This document shows positions 1 through 9,800 of a stretch of 64,000 bases of DNA, piece after piece. Where the stretch lies: assembly GCA_036365455.1 (NCBI GenBank), contig JAWQUS010000017.1, forward strand, positions 930,001-994,000, read 5' to 3'. This DNA is from Macrosoma leucophasiata. Lineage: Eukaryota > Arthropoda > Insecta > Lepidoptera > Hedylidae. Made by a program: the position numbers and the translations under genes. How positions within the stretch are numbered: the first letter of the stretch is position 1; every line of letters starts with the position of its first letter. The notes below the pieces were generated by a model. It saw only the letters and a program-made list of their open reading frames with translations. It ran no database searches and had not been told where the DNA came from.

Positions 1-180
1 GAGACAGTTTGTCTAACCGATTTGTTTATGTTAAAGACTGCTTTATGGTCCTTGTAACAACCTTATACTAAAATCATAACTGGACTAGCTTCCGCTTGCT
101 TCTTGGTTTTATGTTAGTAGCGAATAAGTCTGTCGCCAAATGGTAGTGCTTCCCAGCACCTACTACAATTCTTTAGATAC
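1..180. other. Unassigned sequence at the window edge with a family A trace
   Basis: No coding signal was recognised. Around 130-165 the words CGCCAAATGGTAGTGCTTC and CAGCACC resemble the middle of the family A repeat, so part of this stretch is probably old family A sequence next to the LINE remnant that follows. Confidence 0.3.
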
Positions 181-1274
181 GATATTCTCTTGTCTAAAAT
201 CTATGATTCGGGAATACGAGGAAACGCACATGAATGGCTCAAATCGTACTTGAAAAATAGAACCCAATATGTGGAAATAGAACATTGTGAACTTAATAAA
301 AATAGAGTCACGAACTATAGATCTAGACCACATAAAATGGACAACTCTATACCACAGGGTAGTGTATTAGGATGTATACTGTTTTTAATATATATTAATG
401 AGTTGACTAAGAATATAAATACTGACTGCGTACTATTTGCTGATGACATATCTTTACTATTTAAATATGAAAATACGATACAATTTAAAAATAAATTGAC
501 TGACACTTTCCAGATGGTCATAAGTTGGCTAAATAAAAATAACTTAGTAGTAAATTATTCCAAAACAAAATTAATAGAATTTTTACCATACCAAAAATCA
601 CCTCTAGATGTGGAACTAACAATAGAAAAAACCACGCTTGAAAAGGTAAAATCTTGTAATATGTTGGGCATAGAAATAGACTCGAACTTAAATTGGAGAG
701 CCCACATCGAAAAAATTAAAGCAAAATTGTCAAGCTTTTCCTTTGCACTGTACGAATTAAAAAGAAGTACCGACCAGAAAACCGCTATGTCGGCCTACTA
801 TGCGTACGCAAATTCCTGGCTGAGTTATGGGATCATTTTATGGGGAAATAGTAAACATATTTCAGAATTATTTTTACAACAAAAGAAATTATTAAGAATT
901 ATAACAAATATTGACCGTACATCATCTTGCAAAAATCATTTTAGACAGTTAAAAATATTAACATTGACATGCATATATATCCTAGAGATAAGTAAATTTA
1001 TAAAAAATAACCCTAAAATCTTCGAAAAGGCTAAACAACAAAAACATCACTCTGTTAGAAAGCAACTTGCTAACAACTTTAGCTGCCCAGTTGTAGATTA
1101 GAAATATATAAGTGTAGTCCGTACGTAAGTGCAATAAGAATTTATAATCACCTACCGAACGATATTAAAACCCAGCCTAACTTTAATGTGTTTATAAAAC
1201 GTCTAAAAAACTTTTTAATAGAGAAATCGTATTACAGTCTGAGTGATTTTTTCAGTGACAACCGTACTCATTAA
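181..1274 (+). pseudogene. CR1/jockey-like LINE, reverse transcriptase C-terminal half, frameshifted
   Basis: The frame running to a stop at 1099-1101 encodes LLSKIYDSGIRGNAHEWLKS, the block IPQGSVLGCILFLIYINELT and the catalytic FADD in VLFADDISLL. These are reverse transcriptase motifs of non-LTR retrotransposons. A typical thumb follows (MLGIEIDSNLNWRAHIEKI). After a frameshift near 1090 the protein continues in another frame through AIRIYNHLPNDIKTQ and NFLIEKSYYSLSDFF to TAA at 1272-1274. Such elements copy themselves by target-primed reverse transcription. The endonuclease and the first half of the reverse transcriptase are absent, so the copy is dead. A second copy of its 3' end lies on the opposite strand at 15206-15368. 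Confidence 0.9.
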
Positions 1275-1503
1275 AATGGACGAAATACACATACTTACTC
1301 ATTTTCTGTTTCACGTTCACTCATAATTAAAATGCCTAAGTATTATGATTAAGATATAGAATAATAATATATAACTATGTTATTTGCTACGCCCGACGGG
1401 TATCATGTCGATACAAATTACTTAAAATAACACCTAAACCACCTACATGAAAGCAATAAAACTTTGAAAACTTTGAAAACTTTGAAAACTTTGAAAACTT
1501 TAA
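1275..1503 (+). repeat. 3' UTR and tandem-repeat tail of the LINE at 181-1274
   Basis: A noncoding stretch ends in about five tandem units of the type ACTTTGAAA (about 1460-1500). Short terminal tandem repeats instead of poly(A) are typical of CR1-like and some other non-LTR elements. The last ~150 bp are repeated, inverted, at 15206-15368, with a tail of related units. Confidence 0.8.
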
Positions 1504-1507
1504 TTTT

Positions 1508-1690
1508 ATACTGGTGGTAGATCTCCAGTGACGGAGCTCGCGGGCGTAGACACCGCCGCAATACCTAATATACTTGCTGCTAAATGGTAGTATTCAGCAC
1601 TATCGTGTTTCCCTCAGTTGGTAATCGTAACTAATGTACGACCCTGTAATTTCCGGCACAGAGGCATAACACCTTATGCATTTTGACCTG
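1508..1690 (+). repeat. Family A1 repeat (partial), forward arm of an inverted pair
   Basis: The head reads CTGGTGGTAGATCTCCAGTG and continues through the Family A core with TGGTAGTATTCAGCACTATC and the A1-specific TTCCGGCACAGAGGCATAAC. The 3' third is missing. Confidence 0.8.
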
Positions 1691-1702
1691 TTTTGTTTGT
1701 AC

Positions 1703-1810
1703 ATTACCACTTACCGGAACACGATAGTGCTGAACACTACCATTTAGCGGCAAGTATATTAGGTAATGCGGTGTCCAAGCTCCGTCACTGGAGCTCTACC
1801 ACCAGTAAAT
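1703..1810 (-). repeat. Family A1 repeat (5' half), reverse arm of an inverted pair
   Basis: This is the reverse complement of the Family A head, ending GAGCTCTACCACCAGTAAA. With the copy just upstream it forms a head-outward inverted repeat about 300 bp across. Confidence 0.8.
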
Positions 1811-1849
1811 TCCATGATAATATTCAGCACTTATCGTGTGCACGCACTA

Positions 1850-1988
1850 TGCGGGTTCAATCCCCGCAACGAGACAAATATTTGTATGGCCTACAGATAT
1901 TTGTTTCGGGTCGGGTCGGGTGTATATGTTAAGTGTGTACAACGGCACCTACGATACTAGCTTATACCTAGTGTGGGGCTGGGAGTGA
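1850..1988 (+). repeat. SINE-B, tRNA-derived, 5'-truncated copy
   Basis: It begins within the B-box region (GCGGGTTCAATCCCCGCA) and continues with the shared body ATTTGTATGGCCTACAGATA, TTTGTTTCGGGT and the CAACGGCACC segment. The A box is missing. Confidence 0.8.
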
Positions 1989-2004
1989 AAGCGTACATAT
2001 AAAA

Positions 2005-2500
2005 AAAACCGGACAAGTTCGAGTTCGACTCGCGTGGTGAGGGTTCCGTAATTTAAATAAATATTTTCGAAAATATTACAGATTTAAAATGCAGGGACAT
2101 AGCGGTTACGGTAGTACCGGCAGGGGGGGGGGTTATATTATTAAGAATTTTCGATTTAATTTGAATACTCAAACTTCTTATACTACTTTGACGACCCGGT
2201 TAGTCCAGCGGTGTGAGATGACCGTTTGATTCGAAGGGTCGCGGGTTCGATCCCCGCAAAGGAAACAAATATTTGTATGGCCTACAGATATTTGTTTCGG
2301 ATCTGGGTGTTTGTGTATGTATTGTATGTGTACAACGGCACCCACGACACAGGTTTATACCTAACGTGAGGCTGTGTTTCGGAGATAGGGGGGGGAATGG
2401 TCAATTTTCGTCGTTTTTCTTAAATAACTTCAAATTTGTATATGTAAATTTTATAAAAAAAATATCTGAGATGCTGACAACAACCTCTTTCATTTAATAT
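2005..2500 (+). repeat. Family F repeat, left part of a split copy
   Basis: From GAGTTCGACTCGCGTGGTGA and GGGTTCCGTAATTTAAAT it matches the continuous copy at 30588-31197 nearly base for base. The match is broken by a SINE-B insertion (about 2187-2375), resumes at GTTTCGGAGATAG and runs to the CTTTCATTTAATAT region. The rest of the copy is at about 4706-4975. Confidence 0.82.
2187..2375 (+). repeat. SINE-B, tRNA-derived, full head
   Basis: The head carries an RNA polymerase III A box (TAGTCCAGCGG, 2201-2211, a full match to TRGYNNARNGG) and B box (GGTTCGATCCC, 2244-2254). This is followed by the common SINE-B body. It sits inside a Family F copy. Other copies are at 1850, 21555, 42312, 45315 (reverse) and 53089. 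Confidence 0.9.
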
Positions 2501-2916
2501 AATCAGAAAATCTACTTGTAAATTCACCTTCAAGCGGAAAATTAGAGAACACTATTTGAATTTACTTTCTCAGAAGTCACAAGTTTGGCATTCATCGTTG
2601 GATTTTCCTTAAAATATTTGATTTGAATTGTATGTATGTGTTTGTATATATATATATATAAGCTATATTATATATACCATATGTATAGTTGCTGTATATA
2701 TGTAATTTTTATTATATATCTATTTATATACTATATTTATTGATATAATTATTTGATCAAATCATTTTCCACTCATAATTTCTAAATTTAGACCCGTTTT
2801 GCACCTACATCGTCGCTCTCTTCATAACCCAAAGGTTGACTGGGAGATAATGCCTAGTGGCATTAAGTCCGCCTTTATGTACACCATCTTCGTGCATAAA
2901 AAGAGTAAATAAATAA
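2501..2916. repeat. AT-rich stretch and old LINE 3' end
   Basis: 2501-2790 is AT-rich with a (TA)n run near 2648-2660 and no coding signal. At 2847-2916 the words TGCCTAGTGGCATTAAGTCC and a (TAAA) tail look like the 3' end of a common lepidopteran LINE. The RTE element that follows is inserted into this tail. Confidence 0.5.
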
Positions 2917-4686
2917 TGTATGTATGTATGTATGTATCTTCACGCCAGGTCCCTAACGGGGTAGGCAGAGAGTGTAGAGCGCCAGACATCCCGGTTCTGA
3001 CAAACCTCTCGTGCCTCGTCTACCTTCATCATTCTCTTCATACATGCACGCCGATTCCTAAGACTTTTGACCCCACCATCAGACAGAACTCGACCTATTT
3101 GGTCATGGTAGGTCAGCCTTGGTCTTCCTGGGCCTCTGCAACCATCCACATTCGCATTGTATATCTGTTTAGTCATTTGCTCATTCGACATTCTTTCTAT
3201 ATGCCCGAACCATCGGAGCATGCCTTTTTTCATTTTTACACCGATACTATCATTCACACAAAGTCTCTTTCTTACATCTTCATTACGAACGCGATCGGTG
3301 AGTGATACACCGCAGATCTTGGGCAAAGATCTCATCTCGACCGCGTTCAACTTACTTTCATGCTCTTTCCTGCATACCCAGCTCTCGCTTCCATATAAAA
3401 GCGTTGGAGTAAGTACAGCATTATGTACGGCTAGTCGAGCCCGCTGGCTGAGATGTTTAGATTCTAGCAGCTTACCCAACGCTCCATTCACGCAATTCCC
3501 AGCAAGCACTCTTCTTTCTATGTCAGTGGTGTCTACCATCCTTGCTAAAAGCACATCCAAGATATACAATTTCATCAACCTGTTCTAACACTGCATCATC
3601 TACTACTACCCTTGCATTTGTTCTCTGTTCATCTCTTTCAAATACTAATACTTTAGTTTTATCCACATTCAATTGTAAGCCTTTCTCCATACAATCCTCT
3701 TTCATGACTGTGACTAGTGCTTGTAGCCCAGATGGTGTAGAGCTAACAATTACCGCATCATCTGCGTAAAGCAGACAGTTCACCACTAAGTCACCCATAC
3801 GCACTCCCACATCCATCAACTTCACCCTCTGGAGGCATTTGTCCAGATATATAATAAACAGCCTAGACGAAAGCACGCAACCCTGTTTGACACCGATGTT
3901 AACATCAAACCAGGGTGACATGTTACCATCTACCCGCACACATGCTTGACAGCCCACATACGTGGACTGTATTGCACGGAGCAGACTGCCATCAATACCA
4001 TACTCTGGCAAAATGTCCCACAGCTCCTTTCGTAATACCCTATCAAACGCCTTCTCCAAATCCACAAAACCGCAGAAAACCTTCTGGCTCACAGCAAGAT
4101 GCTTCTCTACGATGTTGCGGAGGGAGAAAACTTGATCCATACATCCTCTTCCAGTTCTGAAACCACCCTGTGCATCCCACAACAACCCGTCGGACTTCTC
4201 TTTCATTCTTCTTTCTAAGACTTTCCCATACACTTTAGCAGCCAAACTGATCAAACTGATCGCTCGATAGCTGGTGCAGTCCATACGTGAACCCTTGCCT
4301 TTATACAAAGGCACGATGACCGCACACCGCCAATCCTTTGGGATTCTTCCGGATCTCCAGCAAAGGTTGCACAACACCCAGAAAGAATCCCAAAGGGCAG
4401 CACCACCATATTTGATCATTTCGGCAGAAACCTGATCAATACCCGCAGCCTTACCACATTTCAAACATCGTATCGCCCTTACAATCTCATCTATTGTTAT
4501 ATCCTTACAAGCCGGCACCGTCAAGTCAGCAACTCCGGCGTCAGGGTTGTGAGCATAATCATACATTTCCCCATAATACTCGCTCCATCGTTTTAACACA
4601 TCTTGCGTGTTCTCAAGAATGTCACCCAACTTAGATTTTATTCTATTCATTCCAGAAGCTGGAGAAGAGCTTCTAGACTTTTTCAT
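2917..4686 (-). pseudogene. RTE-type LINE (RTE1), 5'-truncated, one frameshift
   Basis: Reading down from 4686, the frame encodes LGDILENTQDVLKRWSEYY, then reverse transcriptase blocks GFVDLEKAFDRV, VKQGCVLSSRLFIIYLD and the catalytic YADD (CLLYADDAVIVSS). The frame breaks near 3526-3535, probably by one extra base, and continues in the next frame as TDIERRVLAG, LTPTLLYGSESWVCRKE, MLRWFGHIERMSNEQMTKQI and the end LSAYPVRDLA with stop at 2940. The C-terminal region is characteristic of the RTE clade. The apurinic-type endonuclease is lost by 5' truncation. The 3' end is a (CATA)n tail, as expected for RTE. A 12-bp repeat GTAAATAAATAA at 2905-2916 and 4687-4698 is the likely target-site duplication. 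Near-identical 3' fragments occur at 14748, 40475 and 49211. Confidence 0.93.
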
Positions 4687-4699
4687 GTAAATAAATAAA

Positions 4700-4883
4700 T
4701 AAATATGTCACACGACACAGTTTTATTTTTTTAAATTTTCTGATTTACCCGCCGAAAGTGGCGGTGATTAAAATTTATTATTTTACTTGACGTGTTCATC
4801 TTTGGGTCACCAATTTTCATATATTCATCAAATTTCAACTCAATCGGTCGAGAAGTTTCGGAGCAAATTGGCTGTAACAGACG

Positions 4884-4918
<35 letters not shown>

Positions 4919-4975
4919 GCACGAGTGATCCTATTAGGGTTCCTTTTTTCCTTTTAAGGTACGGAACCCTTAAAA
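4700..4975 (+). repeat. Family F repeat, right part of the split copy
   Basis: From ATGTCACACGACACAG to GGTACGGAACCCTTAA it matches 30945-31197. It contains a (CAGA)n microsatellite at about 4880-4918. The end TACGGAACCC is the inverse of the family start GGGTTCCGTA. Confidence 0.82.
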
Positions 4976-5039
4976 CTATCGTGAATCATATATAAAATCT
5001 AACTGATGTTATACATTGCTCCGTTACTTCTATCATAGA

Positions 5040-5190
5040 TTGTAGAAACTAAATTTGCGGATTTTCTCGCGTATACAACACTCCCAACCTTCTTCTCATA
5101 CAAGATGTTTCAGTAGCTTTCCAGCTACCGTGGTCACGGGCAGACAGCGAGAAAATCCGCAAATTTAGTTTTTACAATGTATGAAGCGCG
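5040..5190. repeat. Foldback (inverted-repeat) element
   Basis: The arm AAATTTGCGGATTTTCTCGC (about 5050-5070) is matched in inverse by GCGAGAAAATCCGCAAATTT (about 5149-5168), about 85 bp apart. One arm occurs alone at about 22105-22130. Confidence 0.75.
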
Positions 5191-6410
5191 CGAATTCCTA
5201 TGAAAACGTTATTTCTAGCATAGAGGTAAAGGAGAGGCCTTAGAGATGGTAGCACATCTCACTTCAGACATGATAGTGCATCACTCGCCATTATGAACTT
5301 TGCTATTTATGTTGATTTGCATAAAACTACTGTACGATACTCTAGTATTCTTAATAGTACGCAAAAACCAAAGATATAAATATTTTGCGAGCTTAGGGTT
5401 AATATGTACCTATCTGAGGCCTAAGATTTTTGATTATGTGCCAGATATTACAATAGCAATATGTCAATCAATTAATATCAAATGGGTGACCCCTTAGCCA
5501 TAAACGTAGATAAGATATATCATATCTTATCTAATCTATAAAATACTTTGTTACTGTCAGATAAATTGACAATTGATTAAGATATAAAGATAAAAGAAAT
5601 ACTAGCAATATTTTAGCTAATAGACCTGGTAGCTTGTGGCAGTCAGATTTTTTCTTTCTTTCTTTCAAAGCTTCTAATTTGTTAGCGTATGCTAGGAGCA
5701 AAAGTAAAAACGATATCTTAATATGGAGCTGGGGATGTTGTAGCTTTGGAAAAGATAACAAAGGTGCTTAAAAAACATAGTAAAATCACACTAATTTTTG
5801 TCGTTTTAAAAGCATTTTTTATATAATAAATTTCTGTCTCAGACTATTTTTAGAAATTATGTCATCAATGAACAATATCGCTGATTGGTGGATGGGGCTC
5901 CAAGCACCGGTATACCGATATTAAGAAACTTTTTCCAGCAACACAAACAAAGAAGGGAACGCGCATTGCCTTCTTAAAATTTATAGGCGTGCAGATATTT
6001 TAAAAAAATTGGTAGGGTTTAGCCACGGTATAATAATATATAGGTATATACTGATATTATAACTTTTAAAGTAATACTGTTTCACCTACACTGTGACAAA
6101 TTAAATAGTTTTCTGTTTAAGCTGCTGCTCAATATTTGTAACGGCTGTTAAATTATATCTGTTATGAAAATTCTATACGTAATTTTAACAAGTTCGTGCC
6201 AATTTACTTGTAATCCCATTTGGATGACTGTTACCATATTGAAGTGGCTTAAATTCAGGCTCTCACTAAGAACTTCGTGCGCGCGATTCAGCTCGATAGC
6301 GTGGCAATACGCCATCTTTCGTGCTAGACAAGTAGTTATACTTCCTCAGTGTTTCACTAGGTAGCACTTTGTGTAGGGTCACTAAACTTTTTTGTCCTTC
6401 ATTGATTTTT
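5191..6410. other. No recognised gene or repeat
   Basis: AT-rich sequence with only short open frames lacking family resemblance. The missing 5' exon of the transporter could lie here, but nothing identifies it. Confidence 0.4.
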
Positions 6411-6411
6411 G

Positions 6412-6674
6412 TGACGACTGCAGCCTATAAACATCTCCACAAAATCTAGAGGTCAAAATGAAGATGCGTTGCCACCCCTGAGACCTTAGGTGTTTTGTGT
6501 CTGTGATAGTTATTACGGGGCCATGCATTACCATAATAATATTATTTATCTTACTGGAGCACGATACATAGTGCTGAACCATTTGGTGGCAAATGGGTTA
6601 GGTAATGCGGTGGGGCCTGCGCACCCGAATCCCTACACTGGAACACTACCAGAGTTTACCTTACCAGTAAAATT
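6412..6674 (-). repeat. Family A2 repeat next to the SLC17 acceptor
   Basis: The reverse complement of Family A with the A2-type segment GATAGTTATTACGGGGCCAT. The head end reads ACACTACCAGAGTTTACC. Its edge lies about 30 bp from the splice acceptor at 6703, so the polypyrimidine tract is just outside it. Confidence 0.82.
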
Positions 6675-6703
6675 ATTAACATTGTTCTTTTTTTTTTCAA
6701 CAG

Positions 6704-6837
6704 ATAGTACATTCGGGACGCGCCATGTCATCATCGTATTGCTCTTCCTGGCGACAACCGTGTCCTACGCGACACGTGTCAGCATGAGCATCGCTATCGT
6801 GGCAATGACTGAAAGCAACAATACTTATGGACACGAG
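6704..6837 (+). CDS. SLC17 gene, first recognisable coding exon (TM1)
   Basis: The acceptor is a T-rich tract followed by CAG at 6701-6703 and the donor is GAG|GTACAT. The exon starts with two bases that complete a split codon and ends in phase 0. It encodes STFGTRH and then a hydrophobic span [20 protein letters not shown] followed by MSIAIVAMT, which is the usual start of the SLC17 core. The Arg in YATRV matches the conserved TM1 arginine. A family A repeat lies directly upstream and a Harbinger-like element begins 69 bp downstream. Confidence 0.92.
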
Positions 6838-9800
6838 GTACATCATCACTCATCATCTTCATTTCATACGAAAGACGTTTACAGCTCGACAAAATCTTTC
6901 TCTAAAGCTGGGTACTCACATTCGGTATTACTCGATAGTTTTACTCCAAAGCGAGTAAATATTAACGCGTGGACCGCAAAACTCGTAGCTCGAATCGAGC
7001 CGGCTCGATGAAATGAATTAAAAGTAATTTCCTTCGCACCTACTCGAAGCGAGTTATCGAGCTTGACTCAAGCGTGTGTACGTGGCCGCGAGTTCCGTTA
7101 GTCTAGCGTCAGTCCGCCGTTGTTGATCACAAAATTGTATTATAATTGCAAAGTGTATACGTGTTTCACAAACACACACACACAAAAATGGATTTACGAT
7201 GTTATAGAAGAATTTATCAACTTATATAGACAGTATGGCTCCAACGGTTCGGTGAATCCTGAATGGTGCGCGTCACTCGATAGATTAATTCTGAATGTGT
7301 GGACGAATGCTCATGCCATGGTTTTTACTCGAAATGAAAGCTCGATCGAACAAAACCGTATGTGAGTACCCAGCTTAATGATAGCCACAACATGGTAGTA
7401 TTTTGGGGAGAATATAACATAATAACCACGCTGGATGACTGACTGAAAAAAATACGTGGGCTATAAAGGGTTAGGTAGAAAAAAAAGGGCCTCCTTTTTA
7501 GAGTGCCGTAGTAAACAAGGAACTCTTATAGTTTCGCCATGTCCGTCTGTCCGTCTATCTGTCCATCCGCGGCTTAGCGCTAAAACTATTGTTTTGTTTT
7601 TTTTTTATGTAATGAAAGTGACAAACAAGCATGCAGTTCACATTGATGTTAAGTGATGACTGCAGCCTATAGACACCCACACAATGACCAGAGGTCAAAA
7701 TGCAGATGCGCTGCCACTCCTGAGGCATTAGGTGTCATGCCTCTGTGCCGGAAATTACAGGGCCGTAAAATTGGTACTAGAGACTTGAAATTTGGTACAA
7801 TTACACACTTTAATCACGCCAACAAAGTGGAAGAATTAACACATAAAAAAAAATCATTTAGGGTACCTCCCATACATGTAACACGAGGATATTTTTTACT
7901 TTTCGTTTTCTATATATCGTTGGATAGGTCTTTCAAAAATGTTACGGGTATGTTAATATCATTTTTCGATTAAGTTAACTGTTCGTGACTTATTAAGCTT
8001 TAAAGTGCCAATTTTCGTTAGAGTCAAGTGTCCCCTCCCTCTACCAACTAAATGGTTGTTTTTAGACGTTACGGCACTAGTAGCTACATATAACGTAATT
8101 AAAAGGAAAACTATCACACTTAAGTTGGCTTTACAAGTTTGCGAGTACTAGTCGACCAAATGTATTTTACTCGAAAATAACAATCAACTCCATAGAAAAT
8201 ATATATTTCTTTTTCATTACGTTATTCAAGCCTAAAAACTACGGAGCACTACACTGCACGTGGCCCGACACGCACTTGACCGGTTTTTTAGTGTATTGAT
8301 TTATGATTGTACTCATTTCTTAAACTCTGAGATGGTACTAAGATCTAATTAAAGAATTAATAAAGACAGTAGGCATTACTTGCTACTCAAATCCAAAACC
8401 TAATATCGCGCCAACATTCAATCGCGCGAACAGCATCCAATGGAAATCAAATTCATGCGTAGATTTTTTGATATTGGGACGCATTTTTTTGATAAACGGA
8501 TCGAAGGTTCTCAATAATTGATTGAATGAAATAAATGAAAACTTCTTTATTTGACATAGCCCTAAGACATGCCAAAAGTAGTAATATATAAATGACATAA
8601 ACTAGGTACAATAAAAAAAAAACAAAAAATAGTAATAAACTAAACGTATACTTAGTTACACTACGACTTAACTACTACCTAAGAAATGTCTCACGGGTAC
8701 ACTAAATAGCTTCCAGTTCAGTTTTTATCAGCCCAGTGGCTGACACTGATTTTCAACTGTAAGCCATTCGGTGGCACATGGATTTCCTCTCTAATGATAG
8801 TGGCTAAACCAATCAGGCAATCAGGTGATAAACCAATCAGGCAAAAATACACAAGGTATTTAAAAATAGCACTGTTAATCCTCAAAATTAACTACGTAGA
8901 TAATCTCTGTAATTAATGTCGGAATAGTCGAATTGAGATCGAATATTGAATTCCGCTGTAAGTCATCGTTATAGCAAAATTGTTGGTCTCACCTGGTATT
9001 TCCACGATTTGTCTATTATTTCACGAAAAAGCAAAACAAACCAAAATTCGCAAACACGCATTAATAATAAAGAACTCACATACTCAAACTTGTATAGAGT
9101 TGGGTGTTCACCGAAATTAGATGTAAGAGGGCGCGCCCCAGATGAAGCTGTTGAGACGCGTACGTGCGTCAAATTTGAATTCACCCAGCGATCGTCACCT
9201 GATTCCCTTAAGCTTTGGCTTGACTACAACTGATTCTTACACCCATATTCTAAGTCGTAACCACGACCTTAACTCAACCTCACTCAATGGAATTGGTATT
9301 CTTAGTTGTAACTAATAACGTCAACTCGACATTCTGCCTCTGTTTGAGGTAAGGAAGCAATTGTCCAACTCCAAGGTACGTCAAGACCTACCTTGAAGTT
9401 TCAAAGAATATTTACGGAACTGTCGGAACTGTCTGCCAATATAAATAAGTACTATATAATAAATTTCCATATCACAATGTTAGTTACCGTACACCTCTGA
9501 AACGGCTGGACCGATTCTCATGAAATTTTGTGAGCATATTGGGTAGGTCGGAGAATCGGCCAACATCCCCGTTGGCATTGAAATCTTCGTTTTTGGAGTT
9601 TACTCCTTAAGAAACGATTTGAGTTTTTAGGCCCGGTACGTCAATTTTGAGTAGTAAAATCAAGTGTAAGACGAAAATTGAGTAACTTCACTCGGCCGCC
9701 CACTATCGATCTCCTTACGCACACCGAGTCAACTCCCGTCTTGCAACGGAGCTGACACACCGATTTCTGTATATAGATGTTTACAGGCTTGTAACATTCA

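Noticed and set aside
2193..2254. Possible genuine tRNA genes (also at 16031-16115, 19411-19465, 52222-52340, 53093-53160, 61237-61310)
   Set aside because: A and B boxes are good, but each is followed by a constant SINE body, several copies are present and acceptor stems are not convincing. They are tRNA-derived SINEs.
6490..7011. A 173-codon open frame that includes the first SLC17 exon
   Set aside because: Only 6704-6837 is family-like. Upstream codons are family A repeat in reverse and downstream codons run into the Harbinger-like element. A T-rich AG acceptor and a GT donor bound the exon, so read-through is accidental and its ATG is not the transporter start.
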